Below, one piece after another: positions 1 to 6,363 of a DNA stretch of 8,281 nucleotides (positions within the stretch are counted from its first letter, which is position 1; each line of letters starts with the position of its first letter). The notes beneath the pieces were generated by a model that had not been told where the DNA came from, searched no databases, and worked only from the letters and a program-made list of their open reading frames with translations. Location: the NCBI GenBank assembly GCA_021802225.1, contig JAKAAS010000057.1, positions 1-8,281 of the forward strand, written 5' to 3'. Position numbers and translations under genes: made by a program. The DNA is from Bacillota bacterium. GTDB taxonomy: Bacteria; Bacillota_E; Sulfobacillia; Sulfobacillales; Sulfobacillaceae.

Positions 1-589
1 TGGATACCACGACACTGGACGGACCTCCGAGCGCTGGGAGGCTATGCCAAATGACGCCGTAGCCGTGGCCCGCCGCTGTCAGATGCCCGAGCAGAAGGGC
101 ACGCGCGCGGGGACGCTTCAGCCATAGGGTATACTGTTCGGCACGGGGGAGAGTGCGCAACCCGACGGCGAGCACCATGATCCGGTGGGCCTGCGGAACG
201 ACGACCACTTCCCCCCAGGTTTGCTGCCAGGGGCTGCTGGCTTGCAGGGAACTGGCGGAATATGTGCTGGACAGCGCCTGTGCCCCAAATAGCGCGCGGC
301 CGGCTCCGAGACCCAGCGTGAATACGGCGACGGCTGCGACAGAGGCCAGCAGATACTTCCACCTCTTGGACCACTGCCGCTGCTGACCGAGAATTCTCTC
401 CCACACTCTCGGAGGCGGCGAGGTCTGCAGGGTGCTGAAGCACAGAAAATCTTCCGTGTCCTGCAGTGCCTGCAATGTGCCAAGACAGTCAGGACAAGAT
501 GCCAGGTGCTGGTAAAAGGATGCGTAGCGCTCTTGCGGAAGGTCACCGGTCAGAAAATCCCAGAGCTGGTCCTCGTCATGTGTTTCCAT
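1..589 (-). CDS. RskA-like zinc-finger anti-sigma factor (C-terminus beyond window)
   Basis: This membrane protein probably holds the neighbouring ECF sigma factor inactive. 196 codons are visible from the ATG at 589, and the frame stays open to the window edge, so the 3' end is missing. The N-terminal cytoplasmic part has the ZAS signature H28-x3-C32-x2-C35 (HLASCPDC). One membrane segment follows at about residues 78-97, preceded by a basic stretch (SKRWK). The outer part at about 120-196 resembles the RskA C-terminal domain (GEVVVVP, then LPRAEQYTLWL). The start overlaps the sigma factor stop by one base (TGATG), which suggests translational coupling, with an AGAGGA-like site just upstream. 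Two other open frames cross this stretch but lack any family signature. The class assignment is firm; the signal and the targets are unknown. Confidence 0.87.
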   Translation of the reverse strand, partial: METHDEDQLWDFLTGDLPQERYASFYQHLASCPDCLGTLQALQDTEDFLCFSTLQTSPPPRVWERILGQQRQWSKRWKYLLASVAAVAVFTLGLGAGRALFGAQALSSTYSASSLQASSPWQQTWGEVVVVPQAHRIMVLAVGLRTLPRAEQYTLWLKRPRARALLLGHLTAAGHGYGVIWHSLPALGGPSSVVVS

Positions 590-1218
590 CAATCCCTGTC
601 CTCTCGCCCAAAGCGCTGCTTCAGCTTGGCCATGGCTAGGCGGAACCGGCTCTTGACGGTGCCCGCTGGAATGGCCAGCAATTTAGCGGCTTCTTGACCT
701 GTGTAGCCCTGTATGACGATGAGATCCACCACCCGCTGCTGTTCCCAGGGGAGGTGCTGCAACAATCGCAGGACCTGCTCCCGGGTCACGATATGGTCCA
801 GCGCCGAAACATCCGGAGACGGCACCGTAACATCGAATTCTTTCGCCGGACCGGAACGCTGGCGCTTGCGGAGCTCATCATAAATGGCATTGCGTGCGGT
901 GACATAGAGCCATGATTCCAAAGAACCCCGGGTTGCGCTGATCTCCTTGCGGGATTTCCACAGCTTTACAAACACATCTTGGACAATATCTTCAGCGGTC
1001 ACCGCATCCTTGACCCGTCTAAGCGCCAGACCGTAGATGGATGCGCTATAGTACTGGTAGGCGCGAGAAAATGCCTCACGGCTGTGAGAAGCCATCAGCT
1101 GGGTCAGGTCGTCGGCGAGGCTCTGCCCCGGTTGAGGAATTGCCGAAATTTCCGGATCCGGGGACGTCTCTAGGAATGGTGGACGTCCCGCCATTTTTGC
1201 TTGCTCGTCGTCATTCAC
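589..1218 (-). CDS. ECF-type RNA polymerase sigma factor (SigK/RskA-pair type)
   Basis: 209 residues from a GTG start. Sigma-70 region 2 covers about residues 47-118, with the core-binding/-10 helix DAVTAEDIVQDVFVKLW at 71-87. Region 4 covers about 145-202, with the -35-recognising helix-turn-helix around YTGQEAAKLL and GTVKSRFRLAMAKL. Region 3 is lacking, as in ECF sigmas. The first 40 or so residues are a Pro/Asp-rich extension without a recognised domain. The GTG is preceded by AGGAA about 9 nt upstream; ATG at residue 9 (position 1194) is the alternative start. The anti-sigma gene follows directly with a one-base overlap, the standard sigma/anti-sigma arrangement. Its regulon cannot be read from the window, and nothing ties it to the phenylacetate genes except proximity. 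Confidence 0.95.
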   Translation of the reverse strand: MNDDEQAKMAGRPPFLETSPDPEISAIPQPGQSLADDLTQLMASHSREAFSRAYQYYSASIYGLALRRVKDAVTAEDIVQDVFVKLWKSRKEISATRGSLESWLYVTARNAIYDELRKRQRSGPAKEFDVTVPSPDVSALDHIVTREQVLRLLQHLPWEQQRVVDLIVIQGYTGQEAAKLLAIPAGTVKSRFRLAMAKLKQRFGREDRD

Positions 1219-1293
1219 CGGCCGCGTTCCTGGTTTCCCCGCAATTTACGGGAGAATTCATGGCTGGGCTCATGGCTTCACACACCTCTCAAA

Positions 1294-1319
1294 TGAAACC
1301 TTTCACTATTAAATACGTT
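1294..1319 (+). promoter_or_regulatory. Possible ECF-sigma-type promoter overlapping an inverted repeat
   Basis: TGAAAC (1294-1299) is followed by exactly 16 nt and then CGTT (1316-1319). This resembles the ECF promoter pattern of a TGAAAC-like -35 and a CGT-containing -10. The -35 lies within the inverted repeat TGAAACCTTTCA (1294-1305). It points rightward towards tetR, away from the sigma gene, with about 250 nt of leader, so simple autoregulation is not explained. Short motifs like this arise by chance, so the call is tentative. Confidence 0.25.
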
Positions 1320-1349
1320 GGGCGCTCCTGAATGGATCACCCTGTGAAG

Positions 1350-1364
1350 CTTTTTTCAAAAAAG
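1350..1364. repeat. 15-nt A/T-rich palindrome
   Basis: CTTTTTTCAAAAAAG is a perfect inverted repeat around a central C. It stands out in a GC-rich region. It could be a bent or protein-bound site. As an RNA hairpin the single-base loop would have to open to about three bases, leaving a weak A-U stem without a following T-tract, so it is a poor terminator. Confidence 0.5.
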
Positions 1365-1572
1365 TGGATGCTGTCCCAGCAATAGAGTCTCACCCCTAAG
1401 CGCCATGAAGCGGTGGTGCGCTCGCACTCCCGTTACCCGGCAAATTCTTTAGAGGGCATGCAGACCGCTCGCACGGCTGGCGGCAATGTCGTAAGATGAG
1501 CATAAGATGCGCTGGGCAACTGGCGCAAGAGCCGGAATTCACGGGCTGTATCATAGAGACAAGGAGTGAGTC

Positions 1573-2166
1573 ATGGCACGCCCGAGCAAGAAAACGGAAA
1601 TCGTGCAGGCTGCAGCCGAACTTTTCAGTACCAAGGGCTTCAAGGCCACCACGGTGCGCGACATCGCCGAACGCGCCGGTATCCTCTCTGGAAGCTTATA
1701 CGCGCACATTGACACCAAGGAAGACTTGCTGCTGGAAATTGTGCGCCGGGCCGCCGGTGAATTTGCCGATGCGATGAAGCCCATTGCCAGCGCAAACCTG
1801 GTTCCTGAGGAGAAGGTGCGCCAGGCTGTCCATGCTCATTTGGGCGTGATTGCGTCCTCCCGCGCCTGGAGCACGGTCTATCTGGATGAGGATACGGCAT
1901 TTTCTGACGATGGGCGGCACGAAGTGAGGCAACTGCGCAGATCTTACGAGCGTTACTGGATGCAAATCCTGGAAGAAGGTCAGGCCCGCCACGTCTTTTC
2001 ATTGGCTGACCCAGCGCTGACCAGACTATTCATCTTGTCGGCACTGAATGGCTTTCACCGCTGGTACAACCCAGAAGGAAAGTTAATGGTCCGCGATATC
2101 GCGGACCATTATGCTGATATGATCATCAAGATGCTGCGGAACAGCGCCTTTCCCTCAGACTCTTAG
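1573..2166 (+). CDS. TetR/AcrR-family transcriptional regulator (KstR2/PaaR-like)
   Basis: 197 residues from an ATG with AAGGAG six nt upstream (1561-1566). The N-terminal DNA-binding domain covers about residues 6-55; its helix-turn-helix reads TTVRDIAERAGILSGSLYAH at 26-45, followed by TKEDLL. The GILSGSLY form and the C-terminal ALNGFHRWYNPEGKL with IADHYADMIIKML are typical of the KstR2-like TetR branch, whose known members often sense acyl-CoA thioesters. The gene converges on the phenylacetate operon and overlaps the thiolase stop by 4 nt. PaaR of Thermus thermophilus is a TetR repressor responding to phenylacetyl-CoA, so the same job is a reasonable inference here. A 28-bp palindrome lies inside its 3' coding end. 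Ligand and operator are not shown by the sequence. Confidence 0.93.
   Translation: MARPSKKTEIVQAAAELFSTKGFKATTVRDIAERAGILSGSLYAHIDTKEDLLLEIVRRAAGEFADAMKPIASANLVPEEKVRQAVHAHLGVIASSRAWSTVYLDEDTAFSDDGRHEVRQLRRSYERYWMQILEEGQARHVFSLADPALTRLFILSALNGFHRWYNPEGKLMVRDIADHYADMIIKMLRNSAFPSDS
2084..2111. terminator. Perfect 28-bp palindrome in the tetR 3' end; candidate bidirectional terminator
   Basis: The half-site TAATGGTCCGCGAT (2084-2097) is followed immediately by its exact reverse complement (2098-2111). As RNA it would form a stem of about 12 bp with a 4-nt loop on either strand. It encodes part of the TetR C-terminus and lies about 52-79 nt past the thiolase stop, hence in the 3' untranslated part of the paa transcript. 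On the minus strand it is followed by ACTTTCCTTC, a moderately T-rich run, so a terminator for the operon is plausible. It could instead be an operator, since dyad sites of this size suit TetR dimers. Confidence 0.45.
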
Positions 2167-3365
2167 GGACGCTCGACGAGGGTGGCGATCCCCTGCCCTA
2201 CGCCGATGCACATTGTCGCCAGTCCGCGCCGTGCCCCGCGCCTGCGCATTCCATGCACCAGGGTGGTCAGAATGCGCGCCCCTGACGCTCCCAGAGGGTG
2301 TCCCAAGGCAATCGCCCCGCCGTCGGGGTTGACGATGTCGGGATTGAACGGGAGATCATGCAGAACGGAGAGAACTTGAGCAGCAAAGGCTTCGTTGAGT
2401 TCAACCAGGTCCACATCTTCCAATTTCCAACCGTGGCGCTTGAACGCCCGCTCAGTCGCCGGAACGGGACCGTAGCCCATGATGGAGGGATCCACACCGG
2501 CGACGCCGCCTCCGCGAATATATGCCAGAGGCTCTAAATGGTGGCGGGCAGCGGTGCCGGCCTCCATCAACACCATGGCAGCCGCCCCATCATTAATCCC
2601 CGAAGAATTTCCCGCAGTCACTGTGCCTCCTTGGCGGAAGGCTGCCTTGAGTCTCCCCAGCTTCTCCATAGACGTATCCGCCCGGGGATGTTCGTCTGTG
2701 CTCACCCACGTGACTTCCCCGGTTTTGGGGTTCTCAATAGGGACGGGAATGAGCTCTTGCGCAAATCGGCCTTCCTCTTGGGCTAATACCGCCCTCTGGT
2801 GAGAGCGCAGCGCCCAGGCATCCTGCTCTTCGCGGGTAATGCCAAAACGTTCCGCTAGATTTTCCGCTGTCTCCCCCATGGAGTAAGGGTAATATAGGGC
2901 AGCTAATTTGGGATTGGTCAGCCGCCACCCGATGGTAGTGTCATAAATTTCCCGGTTGCCCATGGGGAAAGCGGTTTCGAACTTAGGCAGAACAAATGGG
3001 GCGCGGGTCATCGACTCGACTCCGCCCGCGATGATAATGTCAGCTTCACCAGAATAGATCGCCTGATATCCGCGGTTGACGGCTTCCAGCGAGCTTCCAC
3101 ATAACCTGTTGAGTGTAGCGCCCGGAACTTCCACGGGGAATCCTGCCAGGAGAAGCGCCATCCGCGCGACATTGCGGTTGTCCTCTCCGGCTTGATTGGC
3201 GGCCCCCATCAATACGTCGTCCACTTCCCGCGGGTCAAGGCCTGTCTGCTCAATGACCGTTTTCAGCGCTAGTGCGGCCAGGTCATCTGGCCGCACGGTT
3301 TTCAGCGCCCCGTGATGCCGTCCAACTGGTGTGCGCCTGGCAGCGACAATCACCACTTCCCGCAT
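2163..3365 (-). CDS. paaJ: Acetyl-CoA acyltransferase, 3-oxoadipyl-CoA thiolase type (PaaJ/PcaF-like)
   Basis: A 400-residue thiolase, the usual family length. The nucleophile C89 sits in LNRLCGSS, N324 in NEAFAAQ, H356 in GHPLGASGAR and the acid/base C386 in CIGVGQG, so the active site is complete. PFVLPK near 124 and YDTTIGWR near 141 are characteristic of PaaJ/PcaF 3-oxoadipyl-CoA thiolases, which release acetyl-CoA and succinyl-CoA; PaaJ also cleaves 3-oxo-5,6-dehydrosuberyl-CoA. The ATG at 3365 is chosen because AAAGGAG (3374-3380) lies 8 nt upstream. The frame is open further upstream to 3440, but that extension would encode the ribosome-binding site and matches no family sequence. Last gene of the operon; 56 nt follow the aldehyde dehydrogenase gene. 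A general beta-oxidation role cannot be excluded. Confidence 0.93.
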   Translation of the reverse strand: MREVVIVAARRTPVGRHHGALKTVRPDDLAALALKTVIEQTGLDPREVDDVLMGAANQAGEDNRNVARMALLLAGFPVEVPGATLNRLCGSSLEAVNRGYQAIYSGEADIIIAGGVESMTRAPFVLPKFETAFPMGNREIYDTTIGWRLTNPKLAALYYPYSMGETAENLAERFGITREEQDAWALRSHQRAVLAQEEGRFAQELIPVPIENPKTGEVTWVSTDEHPRADTSMEKLGRLKAAFRQGGTVTAGNSSGINDGAAAMVLMEAGTAARHHLEPLAYIRGGGVAGVDPSIMGYGPVPATERAFKRHGWKLEDVDLVELNEAFAAQVLSVLHDLPFNPDIVNPDGGAIALGHPLGASGARILTTLVHGMRRRGARRGLATMCIGVGQGIATLVERP

Positions 3366-3421
3366 ATGAACCACTCCTTTGGCCCTGACTGACTCTCCAA
3401 CCTGACTAGGGAAGGAAAAGA

Positions 3422-4912
3422 TTACTGCAGGCTGATCCACACATCCTTGGTCTCCGTGTACAGTTCCAGCGCGTGGTGCCCCATTTCCCGCCCGAATCCT
3501 GATTGCTTGAATCCTCCCCAGGGAGCTGCCGCATCATAGACATGGTACGCATTGACCCACACCGTTCCGGCTTCAAGACTGTGGGCAAGGTAGTGGGCTG
3601 TGCGCACATTTTCTGTCCACACCCCAGCCGCCAGGCCGTACGCTGACACGTTGGCCCGCTCAATGACTTCGTCAATGCTGTCGAAAGGCATCACTGCCGC
3701 TACTGGGCCAAAGATTTCTTCGCGGGCGATGGTCATGCTGTCCGTCACCTGAGCGAACACGGTGGGTTCGATAAAAAAGCCTGCGCCAGCGCGGGTCATC
3801 TCCCCGCCGCCTGCCACGACCTTGGCTCCCTCCTGCCGGCCCTTGGCAATATAGCCCAGGACACGCTCGTACTGTTCTGCGGACACAACGGGCCCCATCT
3901 GCGTTTTAGGATCCAGAGCCATGCCCACCCGCATATTTTGCGCATAAGCGGCCATTTGCTCTAGAGCCTCGTCATAGATCTCCCGCGCTACATAAATCCG
4001 CGATCCTGCAGAACAGACCTCGCCCTGGTTCATGAAGATTCCCAGCATAGACCCTGAAATGGCCCGCTTGAGGTTGGCGTCCGCACAGATGATGTTGGGA
4101 GACTTGCCGCCCAGCTCGAGAGAGACGCGGGCCATCCGGTCCGCAGCCGTGCGCATGATCGCCTTGCCCACCTCGGTCGATCCGGTGAAAGCGATCTTGT
4201 TGACGTCAGGGTGCGCTACCAACGCGGCCCCTGCTTCCGGGCCGTATCCGGTCACAATATTGATGACGCCTGGGGGGAATCCTGCTTCGGTGACCAGGCT
4301 GGCCAGACGCAGCACGCTCAGGGGAGACTGCTCAGCCGGTTTCAACACCACCGTGCACCCGGTTGCCAGTGCGGCGCCCAGTTTCCAGACAGCCATCAGC
4401 AAGGGGAAGTTCCACGGAATGATGGCTCCCACCACCCCCACGGGCTGCCGGACGGTATAGTTGAAGAAGGGACCCGCAGAGACCGGGATAGTCTCCCCCT
4501 CAATCTTTGTCGCCCACCCGGCCATATACCGCATATGGTCAATGGCCATGGGCACTGTGCCGTACTGAGCCTGGCGGAGCGGCATCCCCATATCCAAACT
4601 GTCTATCTGGGCCAGCTCTTCAAGATGCTCCGCCATCAGGTCGGCAAGCTTCCACATGAGGACGCCCCGCGTCTGCGGGGTCATCTGCCGCCAGCTTTTA
4701 TCCCGAAACGCCTGCCGGGCAGCTTCCACCGCCCGGTTGATGTCGTCCCCGTTTCCCCGCGCAACATGGGTCAGGACGGTGCGGGTTGAGGGGTCAATAT
4801 CTTCCATGGTCAGTCCCGACTGCGAGGGCAGCCACTGGCCCTGAATATAATGATGATGGGGTTGGTGAATAAAATTCTGCACGGCCGCCACTGCATTGAG
4901 AGATTGTTCCAC
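3422..4912 (-). CDS. NAD(P)-dependent aldehyde dehydrogenase (phenylacetaldehyde/DhaS-like)
   Basis: 496 residues from the preferred GTG start. The catalytic set is complete: N168 in IIPWNFP, E266 in SLELGGK, C300 in MNQGEVCSAG and E399 in EEIFGP; the cofactor loop FTGSTEVG begins at 242. The C-terminal PWGGFKQSGFGREMG places it with the phenylacetaldehyde/betaine aldehyde and Bacillus DhaS dehydrogenases. It lies between paaK and the thiolase gene, so it belongs to the operon. Two roles fit: oxidising phenylacetaldehyde to phenylacetate before PaaK, or oxidising the ring-opening semialdehyde as separate PacL-type enzymes do where PaaZ lacks its dehydrogenase domain. GGAGG lies 8 nt before the GTG at 4912; ATGs at 4918, 4927 and 4933 are in frame but poorly spaced. 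Confidence 0.93.
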   Translation of the reverse strand: MEQSLNAVAAVQNFIHQPHHHYIQGQWLPSQSGLTMEDIDPSTRTVLTHVARGNGDDINRAVEAARQAFRDKSWRQMTPQTRGVLMWKLADLMAEHLEELAQIDSLDMGMPLRQAQYGTVPMAIDHMRYMAGWATKIEGETIPVSAGPFFNYTVRQPVGVVGAIIPWNFPLLMAVWKLGAALATGCTVVLKPAEQSPLSVLRLASLVTEAGFPPGVINIVTGYGPEAGAALVAHPDVNKIAFTGSTEVGKAIMRTAADRMARVSLELGGKSPNIICADANLKRAISGSMLGIFMNQGEVCSAGSRIYVAREIYDEALEQMAAYAQNMRVGMALDPKTQMGPVVSAEQYERVLGYIAKGRQEGAKVVAGGGEMTRAGAGFFIEPTVFAQVTDSMTIAREEIFGPVAAVMPFDSIDEVIERANVSAYGLAAGVWTENVRTAHYLAHSLEAGTVWVNAYHVYDAAAPWGGFKQSGFGREMGHHALELYTETKDVWISLQ

Positions 4913-4920
4913 ATTCATCG

Positions 4921-4925
4921 CCTCC
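4921..4925 (-). promoter_or_regulatory. Ribosome-binding site deciding the aldehyde dehydrogenase start
   Basis: GGAGG on the minus strand sits 8 nt before GTG (4912-4910), but only 2 nt before ATG (4918) and downstream of the ATGs at 4927 and 4933. The spacing therefore favours the GTG. The octamer ATGAATGT occurs on both sides of it (minus strand of 4930-4937 and 4911-4918), which gives several misleading ATGs. Confidence 0.55.
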
Positions 4926-4939
4926 ATTGACATTCATGC

Positions 4940-4956
4940 GGGCGGCTCAGCCGCCC
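4940..4956. repeat. GC-rich hairpin between paaK and the aldehyde dehydrogenase gene
   Basis: GGGCGGC-TCA-GCCGCCC is a perfect 7-bp stem with a 3-nt loop in the 56-nt gap. No T-run follows on the minus strand, so it is not a classic terminator. It lies 12-28 nt after the paaK stop and upstream of the GGAGG, so it could mark an mRNA processing or stability point. Confidence 0.6.
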
Positions 4957-4968
4957 CTTGCATCCTCA

Positions 4969-6297
4969 TCAGCGCGCCTCGGTTGAAGAGACGCGGTTAT
5001 CCACGATTCGCACAGCTTTGCCTTCACTGCGCGGGATGGTGCCGGGCTTGTGGATTTTCAGTCCTACTGATATCCCGAGCTCGCTTTTCAGGGCATGAAC
5101 AATTTGCCGGTGCAGCTGAGCGGACCGGGGGTCCGCATTGCTGCTGGACGCCTGATGGAACTCGGGCGTGACCTCGCAGTGCACCTCCAGGGTGTCAAGT
5201 GTCCCCGCGTGGTCGACGACCACCTGATAATGGGGTGAGATTTCTTCGACTTGCAACAGCACGTACTCAATTTCCGTGGGGAACACGTTGACCCCCCGGA
5301 TAATCAGCATATCATCCAGCCGGCCTTTTATGCGCGACATTCGCATCAGTGTGCGCCCGCAGGCGCACGGTTCGGGATTCAGGGAGGCAATGTCTCCCGT
5401 GCGGTAACGGATTACGGGGAAGGCCTCTTTGGTCAGAGAGGTGAAAACCAGTTCACCGCTTTCCCCGAAGGGGACCGGGAGACCCGTCTCGGGGTCGATA
5501 ATTTCTGGGAGAAAGTGGTCTTCAGCAATATGCAGTCCGTTTTGCGTCTCCCAGCACTCAATCGCGACGCCGGGGCCAATGACCTCACTCAGGCCATAGA
5601 TATCCATGGCTTTGATCCCTAGGACCTGTTCGATTTCGGCGCGCAGAGCCTCGCTCCAGGGCTCTGCGCCCAAAATGGCGTATTCCAGGCTCGTCCCCTG
5701 GGGATCCAGTCCTAAAGCACGCATCTCTTCCGCAATATTCAGCACATAAGAAGGTGTGCCGGCAATTCCCCTCGGCATAAAGTCCTCGATGAGGCGGACT
5801 TGGCGGGGAGTATTGCCGCCGGAGACAGGAATGACGGCGGCGCCCAATTCCTCAATGCCATAATGCAAGCCCAATCCGCCGGTAAACAGTCCGTAGCCGT
5901 AAGCGTTGTGGAACCGGTCGCCCGGCCTCGCTCCCGCGCACATCAGGGCGCGGGCCACAATGCGGGCCCAGAGCGCGATGTCGCCCTTGGTGTAGGCGAC
6001 CACCGTAGGCTTTCCCCTCGTTCCCGATGAAGCGTGGAACCGGACGATTTGGTCCATCGGCACCGCCAGCAGGCCAAATGGATAGTGGTCGCGTAAATCG
6101 CTTTTCCGCGTAAATGGCAGGCGGACGATATCCTCCATCGACCGGATGTCTCCAGGTTTTACACCCGCATTGTCCAGAGCCTGCCGGTAGAACGGCACGG
6201 ATGTATAAGCGTGGTTCAACGTTTGGCGCAGTCGCGCCAGTTGGAGATCTTGCAGGTCTTGGCGCGCGAGAGTTTCTATCTCCGGATCTAAAATCAT
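4969..6297 (-). CDS. paaK: Phenylacetate--CoA ligase
   Basis: This cytoplasmic AMP-forming enzyme converts phenylacetate, ATP and CoA to phenylacetyl-CoA, the committed step. It has 442 residues, normal for PaaK. Adenylate-forming motifs in order: the P-loop-like SSGTRGKPT at 90-98, the family-specific FHNAYGYGLFTGGLG at 129-143, AEPWSE at 211-216, YGLSEVIGPG at 234-243, YRTGD at 298-302, the hinge GRLDDMLIIRG at 325-335, and the C-terminal lysine K427 in SEGKAVR. Cysteines in CACGR (311-315) are usual for the family. The ATG at 6297 has AAGGAG 12 nt upstream; a TTG at 6339 would add 14 residues that encode this site, so it is rejected. A 66-nt gap with a palindrome separates it from paaD. 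Confidence 0.97.
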   Translation of the reverse strand: MILDPEIETLARQDLQDLQLARLRQTLNHAYTSVPFYRQALDNAGVKPGDIRSMEDIVRLPFTRKSDLRDHYPFGLLAVPMDQIVRFHASSGTRGKPTVVAYTKGDIALWARIVARALMCAGARPGDRFHNAYGYGLFTGGLGLHYGIEELGAAVIPVSGGNTPRQVRLIEDFMPRGIAGTPSYVLNIAEEMRALGLDPQGTSLEYAILGAEPWSEALRAEIEQVLGIKAMDIYGLSEVIGPGVAIECWETQNGLHIAEDHFLPEIIDPETGLPVPFGESGELVFTSLTKEAFPVIRYRTGDIASLNPEPCACGRTLMRMSRIKGRLDDMLIIRGVNVFPTEIEYVLLQVEEISPHYQVVVDHAGTLDTLEVHCEVTPEFHQASSSNADPRSAQLHRQIVHALKSELGISVGLKIHKPGTIPRSEGKAVRIVDNRVSSTEAR

Positions 6298-6309
6298 TGT
6301 CTTTTGCCA

Positions 6310-6315
6310 CTCCTT
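6310..6315 (-). promoter_or_regulatory. Ribosome-binding site of paaK
   Basis: AAGGAG on the minus strand lies 12 nt before the ATG at 6297. The spacing is somewhat long, but this is the only good site near the expected PaaK N-terminus (MILDPEIETL), and it argues against the longer TTG start at 6339. Confidence 0.6.
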
Positions 6316-6337
6316 CCCCTTTTCCCCGTCATCTGCC

Positions 6338-6355
6338 AAGTGCCCCGGGCCACTT
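6338..6355. repeat. 18-nt interrupted palindrome between paaD and paaK
   Basis: AAGTG-C-CCCGGG-C-CACTT is symmetric except for one central-flank C/C pair. It lies in the paaD-paaK gap, upstream of the paaK ribosome-binding site. Its size and symmetry would suit a TetR-family operator for an internal promoter, or a small mRNA hairpin. No second copy was noticed in the window. Confidence 0.45.
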
Positions 6356-6363
6356 AGATCTCT

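Larger units (their letters stand above)
1219..1572. other. Non-coding divergent spacer between sigma factor and tetR
   Basis: This 354-nt gap separates the sigma gene (reading left) from tetR (reading right), so it should hold both promoters. I see no convincing gene. Structures present: a weak hairpin CCCG/CGGG at 1238-1252 in the sigma leader; the inverted repeat TGAAA-CC-TTTCA at 1294-1305; a 15-nt A/T-rich palindrome at 1350-1364; the inverted repeat GTGCG-CT-CGCAC at 1416-1427; and a doubled TAAGAT at 1492 and 1503 about 70-80 nt before tetR. A clear sigma-A type promoter with good -35, spacer and -10 was not found on either strand. Confidence 0.7.

Noticed and set aside
42..546. Two long minus-strand open frames (42-443 and 118-546)
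   Set aside because: They overlap the anti-sigma gene in other frames, are rich in Arg/Pro/Ser, and show no family signature. The frame starting at 589 has the ZAS motif, membrane segment and RskA-like domain.
1332..1385. 17-codon plus-strand open frame in the sigma/tetR spacer, a possible leader peptide
   Set aside because: No ribosome-binding site precedes its ATG, and its composition is nondescript; the palindrome at 1350-1364 lies inside it by coincidence.
1416..1474. CGCTCGCAC occurring twice (1419-1427 and 1466-1474), with the GTGCG/CGCAC dyad at 1416-1427
   Set aside because: Only nine bases in a GC-rich spacer, 47 nt apart, with no further symmetry; too weak to call an operator pair.
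3366..3440. Upstream extension of the thiolase by 25 residues
   Set aside because: It would encode the AAAGGAG site, it overlaps the aldehyde dehydrogenase end, and thiolases of this type begin at MREVVIVAARRTPVG.
4211..4789. 192-codon plus-strand open frame opposite the aldehyde dehydrogenase
   Set aside because: Antisense shadow of a gene with an intact active site; no recognisable domain and no ribosome-binding site.
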